Origin: an archaeon
GTDB lineage: Archaea > Nanobdellota > Nanobdellia > Woesearchaeales > JAHJEM01
Assembly: GCA_020057445.1 (NCBI GenBank)
Contig: JAGVFV010000066.1
Coordinates: 1 to 17,429, forward strand
Direction: 5' to 3'
Length of the DNA: 17,429 bases
The position numbers and the translations under genes were made by a program. The notes beneath the pieces were generated by a model. That model worked only from the letters and a program-made list of their open reading frames with translations. It ran no database searches and was not told the DNA's origin. Position 1 is the first letter of the stretch; each line of letters starts with the position of its first letter. Shown one piece after another: positions 13,971-17,429 of the stretch.

Positions 13971-14915
13971 ATGCTTGCGAAGAGATTGAAAAAAGGCGGC
14001 ACGATAGGCATTGCCTCCCCATCCACTCCGTTTGTCGAGAAGGACGAGGCGATAGTCGATCAGGCAAAAGCATGGCTGGATGCGCAGGGGTTCGAGGTGA
14101 AAGAAGGAAAGAATCTGAGAAAGCGGGACAGGTTCAAGGTCGCAGGGGGCACGCCAGAAGAGCGTGCCGATGACATCAATAGTTTCTTCAAGGATCCTGA
14201 TGTCAATGCTATCTGGTGCATCTGGGGAGGAAAGCCAGGAAATCAGGTCCTTGATTTTCTTGATTATCAGGCCATCAAGAGAAATCCGAAGATATTCATG
14301 GGCATGAGCGATATCGATGTTCTCCATTATGCGATCAACAAGAAGACAGGCCTTGTCACGTTCAATGCCCCTGATTTCCGCCTCATGAATAATCTCTTCT
14401 TGGATAATCCTTATTCGCAGAGGATGTTTCGGGAAAGGTTGGTGGAAGGAAGAATCGGTCCGATCACTCCATCGAAACAGAGAAGATGCATACGAAAGGG
14501 AAAAGCAAGAGGAAAGATCCTCGGCTGCACCCTTCCGGTCCTCCTCAAGCTTGCCGGGACAAGATACTTCCCCTATTTCAAGGATTCCATCCTCTTTCTC
14601 GAGGCATACCTGGAGCCGCCAGCAGAGATTGTCCAGAATCTTACCCATCTTGACCAAATTGGGATCTTCAAACGGATCAGTGGCATTGTCATTGGATATA
14701 CATATTCATTTGACGAGCCTGAGGCGAAAAAAGACAAGGGAGGGATTCTCTTCGAGGACATTGCGCTTGAATTGACAAAGAGTTATTCATTTCCCATCTT
14801 GAAGACATATGAGTTTGGCCATCGCTGCGGGAATGCCTTCTTGCCGATCGGGGGCGAGGCAGAGATGGATGCAGAGAAACTTTCGATAATGATAACGAAG
14901 AAGTGTCTTCTTTAG
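13971..14915 (+). CDS. S66-family serine peptidase (MccF/LD-carboxypeptidase-like)
   Basis: The 314-aa protein has the S66 fold motifs: MLAKRLKKGGTIGIASPS at the start, AIWCIWGGKPGNQVLDFLD at 80-98, GMSD at 111-114 with S113 the nucleophile, FLEAY at 209-213 with E211, and YEFGHRCGNAFLPIG at 280-294 with H284, completing the Ser-Glu-His triad. Family members cut the L,D bond of murein peptides (LdcA) or detoxify peptide-nucleotides (MccF). Archaea generally lack murein, so an MccF-like role, or action on peptides of other cells, is more likely than cell-wall recycling. An in-frame GTG at 13914 gives 19 more residues but lies upstream of the TATA box. The last 4 bp overlap the end of the convergent NFACT gene. 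Confidence 0.85.
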   Translation: MLAKRLKKGGTIGIASPSTPFVEKDEAIVDQAKAWLDAQGFEVKEGKNLRKRDRFKVAGGTPEERADDINSFFKDPDVNAIWCIWGGKPGNQVLDFLDYQAIKRNPKIFMGMSDIDVLHYAINKKTGLVTFNAPDFRLMNNLFLDNPYSQRMFRERLVEGRIGPITPSKQRRCIRKGKARGKILGCTLPVLLKLAGTRYFPYFKDSILFLEAYLEPPAEIVQNLTHLDQIGIFKRISGIVIGYTYSFDEPEAKKDKGGILFEDIALELTKSYSFPILKTYEFGHRCGNAFLPIGGEAEMDAEKLSIMITKKCLL

Positions 14916-16021
14916 AGCTCCACGATCACGTTTCCCGTCTTCTCATCAATGTCTTTCACGAGGGCGTGTCCTTTGTATTTCTCTTTGATCGTCTTCCAGT
15001 CGTGCTTCTTGTGCATGGCTCTGATGTCTTCGAGGATTGTCTTTATTTCCTGGTAATGTTCATAGATGAGTTCCCCTTTTCGCTGATTGTCGCTTGCGGA
15101 TGTGGAGTATCCTTCGAGCTTTTGCGTCTGTTCTTTGAGTATGAGTTCGACCTTGTCGATCTTTTCTTGGTGTTCGTGTTCTTGTTTTTCGTATGGTTTG
15201 GTGAATGTGGAGTCGAGCGCCTCGCTGAAGGTGTTGAACCGCTGATCGATCACCGCTTCCTTGAACGGAAATGGGAAGATGCGCCCTTTGGAGATGACGG
15301 GCTTGATGTGTTCCTTGAGCATGGACTGGAATGAGTAGAATATCTTTTTTCCGTCAGCAGTAATTATTTTCGAAGGCGGTGTCTCTTTTTGCATTCCTGC
15401 CCGATTTATCACCTCTTCTGCATATTCTCCTCCTAGGGCGAAGTCTATCGCGAGTGCCTTGACTATGGATTCTTTGTTCGATGCTGCCATAATGGTTATG
15501 AATTCGTCTTCGCCAAGTCTTGGCGTGTCAATCGAGGCAGGCGGGTATCCGTAGGGCTGTTTTGGCCGTATCTCCCGTCCTGTCCAGTGCTGGTTCTCGA
15601 GCGGGTTCTTTATCTTCATCTCATGGTCGCAAAGGATCATGTTTCCCTTGCTGAACAGTTCCACGATCAGATGATAGGTCTCGGTTCCTGCCTGCGTCTT
15701 CTTTTCAAAGGTGAGGTGCAGTATCCTCTCGAATCCGCGCTGTTCGATAGAAGAAAGCCTGGCGTTGCCTAAGTATTTCCGGAGAAACATGCAGTATCCT
15801 GGCGGTGTCTCGGGGTAGTCTTCCTTTGTCTCAGTCAGATAGATGAGTCCTGGCAGCCGGAAGCGGAGCAGTTTCTTTCCTTCTGAGGTCACGTGGAAGC
15901 GGAAGAGCAGGTCTTTCTTGTCGTCTTTCTTCTGGTAGATCTTGTCGATCTTTCCCCCGACAAGCGATTGGAATTCCTTTGTGAGGAAATGCAGGTCCAA
16001 TGATGATATTTCGGTTTTCAT
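14912..16021 (-). CDS. rqcH: NFACT protein (RqcH/NEMF-like) lacking the NFACT-R domain
   Basis: Full-length archaeal RqcH/NEMF proteins bind the large ribosomal subunit after a stall and help clear the nascent chain; they have NFACT-N, a helix-hairpin-helix, coiled coils and a C-terminal NFACT-R. This 369-aa protein has NFACT-N (MKTEISSLDLHFLTKEF, GGKIDKIYQ at 22-30, CMFLRKYLGNARLSSIEQRG at 77-96), a middle part with FALGGEYAEEVINRAG at 204-219, and a coiled-coil region (about 285-355) ending GNVIVEL, then stops where NFACT-R would begin. The DR pair needed for tailing in RqcH/Rqc2 is ER here (E98-R99). The ATG overlaps the nnrD stop (ATGA); the 3' end overlaps the S66 gene by 4 bp. A split partner gene elsewhere is possible. 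Confidence 0.85.
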   Translation of the reverse strand: MKTEISSLDLHFLTKEFQSLVGGKIDKIYQKKDDKKDLLFRFHVTSEGKKLLRFRLPGLIYLTETKEDYPETPPGYCMFLRKYLGNARLSSIEQRGFERILHLTFEKKTQAGTETYHLIVELFSKGNMILCDHEMKIKNPLENQHWTGREIRPKQPYGYPPASIDTPRLGEDEFITIMAASNKESIVKALAIDFALGGEYAEEVINRAGMQKETPPSKIITADGKKIFYSFQSMLKEHIKPVISKGRIFPFPFKEAVIDQRFNTFSEALDSTFTKPYEKQEHEHQEKIDKVELILKEQTQKLEGYSTSASDNQRKGELIYEHYQEIKTILEDIRAMHKKHDWKTIKEKYKGHALVKDIDEKTGNVIVEL

Positions 16022-16836
16022 TTGCTCATGATTCTCCGTATTTCCTCATGCATATCCGATGCGATGTAGGAATATCCTTTCTTCTCTTTGAGCACATCTC
16101 CAGAGAGTCCGTTGATGTATGTGGCAAGGCATGCGGCATCAAATAAGGACAATCCTTGCGCGAGGAATCCTGCGCAGAGTCCGGCGAGCACGTCTCCTGT
16201 GCCTGCTTTTGCCATGCCTGGATTTCCATTCTTATTCTGCAAGACCTTTCCTTTCATCATGATCTCATCGATTGGCCCTTTCTTGAGGAGCACATTATCG
16301 CCAATGACTTTTCCTGTCGTCTTCTCAGTGAGCTTTGAGTTCTTCAGAAGTGCGGCGTATTCTCCTCTGTGTGGTGTGAGGATCGCGTGCCGAACCTGTT
16401 GCAGTCGCACTGCGTGCAATCCATGCGCATCGATCACTTTCTTCTTCGAAGGATATGCATACACGAGTGCTGCGATGAGCCCTTTTGTCATTTCGCTCAT
16501 GCCGTTTCCGATGAGGAAGACGTCGTGCTTTTCGATGAGTTCGCAGAGTCGTTTCCAGTGGTGCTCGTGAAAGTCAGTTCCTTCAAGTGGTTCGCAGACG
16601 AGGTCTGCCGACAGGCAGCTGACTGCATAGGCTGCACGTTCCGGAGCAGCGATGGTGACCCAGTCGCATCCTGCGCGTAGCGCTGCGATCCCTGCAAGCG
16701 CGAGGCAGCCGGTGTATCTCATGCTTCCTCCGATCACAAGGACGCGTCCGGAGTCTCCTTTCTTTGCGTCACACTTTCGTGACCATGCTTTTGCCAATAG
16801 TCGATCTGCGTCTTTTTGTGTGATGGATTGAACCAT
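16018..16836 (-). CDS. nnrD: ADP-dependent NAD(P)H-hydrate dehydratase
   Basis: Repairs hydrated NADH or NADPH (NADHX/NADPHX), using ADP in the bacterial/archaeal enzyme. The 272-aa ribokinase-like protein has KKGDSGRVLVIGGS at 25-38, TGCLALAGIAALRAGCDWVT at 42-61, LTPHRGEYAAL at 153-163, and the catalytic AGTGDVLAGLCAGF at 211-224 with D215. GNGM at 110-113 stands where GPG is more usual. The epimerase domain (NnrE), fused in many bacteria, is absent. ATG at 16836 (MVQSITQKD) is chosen because a TATA box is centred 26.5 bp upstream; the in-frame ATG at 16860 lies inside that box. The stop overlaps the NFACT start, so the two form an operon. Less likely it is another ribokinase-fold enzyme. 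Confidence 0.88.
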   Translation of the reverse strand: MVQSITQKDADRLLAKAWSRKCDAKKGDSGRVLVIGGSMRYTGCLALAGIAALRAGCDWVTIAAPERAAYAVSCLSADLVCEPLEGTDFHEHHWKRLCELIEKHDVFLIGNGMSEMTKGLIAALVYAYPSKKKVIDAHGLHAVRLQQVRHAILTPHRGEYAALLKNSKLTEKTTGKVIGDNVLLKKGPIDEIMMKGKVLQNKNGNPGMAKAGTGDVLAGLCAGFLAQGLSLFDAACLATYINGLSGDVLKEKKGYSYIASDMHEEIRRIMSK

Positions 16837-16858
16837 ATTATGCGCATGAAACAACCTC

Positions 16859-16866
16859 ATTTAAAT
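16859..16866 (-). promoter_or_regulatory. TATA box of the nnrD-NFACT operon
   Basis: ATTTAAAT, centred 26.5 bp before the ATG at 16836. The sequence is symmetric and recurs at 16891-16898, facing the divergent toxin-antitoxin genes. Confidence 0.6.
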
Positions 16867-16890
16867 GGTTATCCTAACTGATTGCAAAAC

Positions 16891-16928
16891 ATTTAAATAG
16901 CAAATGTATATACTGTTATTACCGGTGA
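16891..16928 (+). promoter_or_regulatory. Promoter and ribosome-binding site of the DUF4258 gene
   Basis: ATTTAAAT at 16891-16898, preceded by AAAAC, places the transcription start near 16921, leaving a leader of about 14 nt that contains GGTGA at 16924-16928. That site is 6 nt before the TTG start. A second TATA-like TGTATATAC at 16905-16913 is centred 26 bp before the TTG and could drive a leaderless transcript. Confidence 0.45.
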
Positions 16929-16934
16929 ATACTA

Positions 16935-17132
16935 TTGATACTTTTTAGCAAGCATGCCCGTGAACAGATGGTCGAACGGGGCATCAGTGCAAATGAAGCG
17001 GAAGAGGCAATCACAAAAGGTGCAAAGGAGCTGCAGTTGCCTGATAAGATCCTCTTTCATTATCGGTATTATACTGTTGTCGCGAAGAAAATCGATGATG
17101 GCTTTTTTGTCATCACGGTCATGTTGAGGTGA
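16935..17132 (+). CDS. DUF4258 protein, candidate toxin of a toxin-antitoxin pair
   Basis: The 65-aa protein begins at TTG: an in-frame stop lies just upstream, GGTGA is 6 nt before the TTG, and the next ATG would remove the first conserved block. FSKHAREQMVERGIS at 4-18 fits the DUF4258 pattern (H-x-R, then RGIS), followed by a helix EAEEAITKGAKE and strands ILFHYRYYTVVAKK and GFFVITVML. Small DUF4258 proteins are often encoded just before YgiT-type zinc-ribbon proteins and are thought to be related to RelE-like toxins. H7, R9 and R15 are the residues one would test first. The next gene starts 5 bp after its stop and is the likely antitoxin. Toxicity is inferred from context and family. Confidence 0.75.
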   Translation: MILFSKHAREQMVERGISANEAEEAITKGAKELQLPDKILFHYRYYTVVAKKIDDGFFVITVMLR

Positions 17133-17137
17133 TTATG

Positions 17138-17429
17138 ATGAAATGCCCTATGTGCTATAAAGGAACATTGAAGAAAGGGAAAGTAAAGGAGACCATGTTC
17201 GGTGAGTATCTTGGAGAGTTTCCTGCATTAGTATGCTCGTCGTGCAAAGAGTCTTTTACAGATAGTGAGACGACGGGAAAGATCGAGGAGATGGCAAAGA
17301 AGAAGGGGATTTGGGGTCTTGGGACAAAGACCAATGTCACGAAGGTGGGAAATTCCCTTGCCATCAGGATTCCAAAGAAGCTTGCTGACCATATGAAGAT
17401 TTCCGAAGGGAAAGCGGTTTATATGGCGC
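17138..17429 (+). CDS. YgiT-type zinc ribbon fused to an AbrB-like domain, candidate antitoxin (cut by window edge)
   Basis: Starting at the second of two ATGs (GAGGTGAT at 17126-17133 is 4 nt upstream; the ATG at 17135 is too close), 97 codons run to the edge. MKCPMC and LVCSSCKESF supply two CxxC pairs, a zinc ribbon like that of MqsA/YgiT. A linker of about 25 residues (about 40-64) leads to TKVGNSLAIRIPKKLADHMK, the swapped-hairpin AbrB/MazE/SpoVT DNA-binding motif. In MqsA the zinc ribbon binds the toxin and an HTH domain binds DNA; here an AbrB domain seems to take the DNA-binding part. Position after a DUF4258 gene suggests a pair in toxin-first order, with the antitoxin controlling the operon. 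The C-terminus is missing. Confidence 0.75.
   Translation, partial: MKCPMCYKGTLKKGKVKETMFGEYLGEFPALVCSSCKESFTDSETTGKIEEMAKKKGIWGLGTKTNVTKVGNSLAIRIPKKLADHMKISEGKAVYMA

Overview
The window reads as archaeal DNA. The strongest evidence is the promoters: eight genes have an AT-rich TATA-like box centred 25.5 to 27.5 bp upstream of a start codon, so their mRNAs would be leaderless or nearly so, while genes inside operons or with a leader have Shine-Dalgarno sites of the GGAGGT/GGTGA type. Genes typical of archaea (an MTAP with a CSC tail, an archaeal-sized NFACT protein, an aTrm4-like RNA methyltransferase) sit beside genes of bacterial type (leucyl-tRNA synthetase, glucokinase, glycine C-acetyltransferase, an S66 peptidase). 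This mix suggests a DPANN-like archaeon, perhaps Woesearchaeota or a relative. The lineage is an inference and was not tested by tree or search.

Left part (1-6.4 kb): the start of a bacteriohemerythrin gene (minus, cut by the window edge), a small two-helix membrane protein with cysteine pairs, then on the minus strand a glucokinase, a bacterial-type LeuRS and a Nudix hydrolase, each with its own TATA box. Divergent from these is a 2-amino-3-ketobutyrate CoA ligase-like PLP enzyme. It is followed by a 120-bp non-coding stretch with a long imperfect hairpin and three degenerate copies of a 21-24 bp unit.

Middle (6.4-12.3 kb): a 77-aa unknown protein whose Shine-Dalgarno site lies partly in a leader hairpin; an ADP-ribosylglycohydrolase followed by an unknown 167-aa protein; an RNA cytosine methyltransferase divergent from an MTAP-APRT operon for adenine salvage, the two sharing a compact promoter built around a 16-bp palindrome; then a nitroreductase and a zinc alcohol dehydrogenase on the minus strand.

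Right part (12.3-17.4 kb): a secreted CARDB-repeat protein; a candidate 31-aa microprotein with its own promoter; an S66 (MccF/LD-carboxypeptidase-like) peptidase; an NAD(P)HX dehydratase gene overlapping an NFACT (RqcH/NEMF-like) gene that lacks the C-terminal NFACT-R domain; and at the right edge a candidate toxin-antitoxin pair, a DUF4258 protein followed by a YgiT-type zinc ribbon fused to an AbrB-like domain (cut by the window edge).

The most interesting signals are the DUF4258/zinc-ribbon-AbrB pair, the shortened NFACT protein, the inverted repeat sitting on the LeuRS promoter, the palindromic divergent promoter, the hairpin over a ribosome-binding site, and the candidate 31-aa gene.
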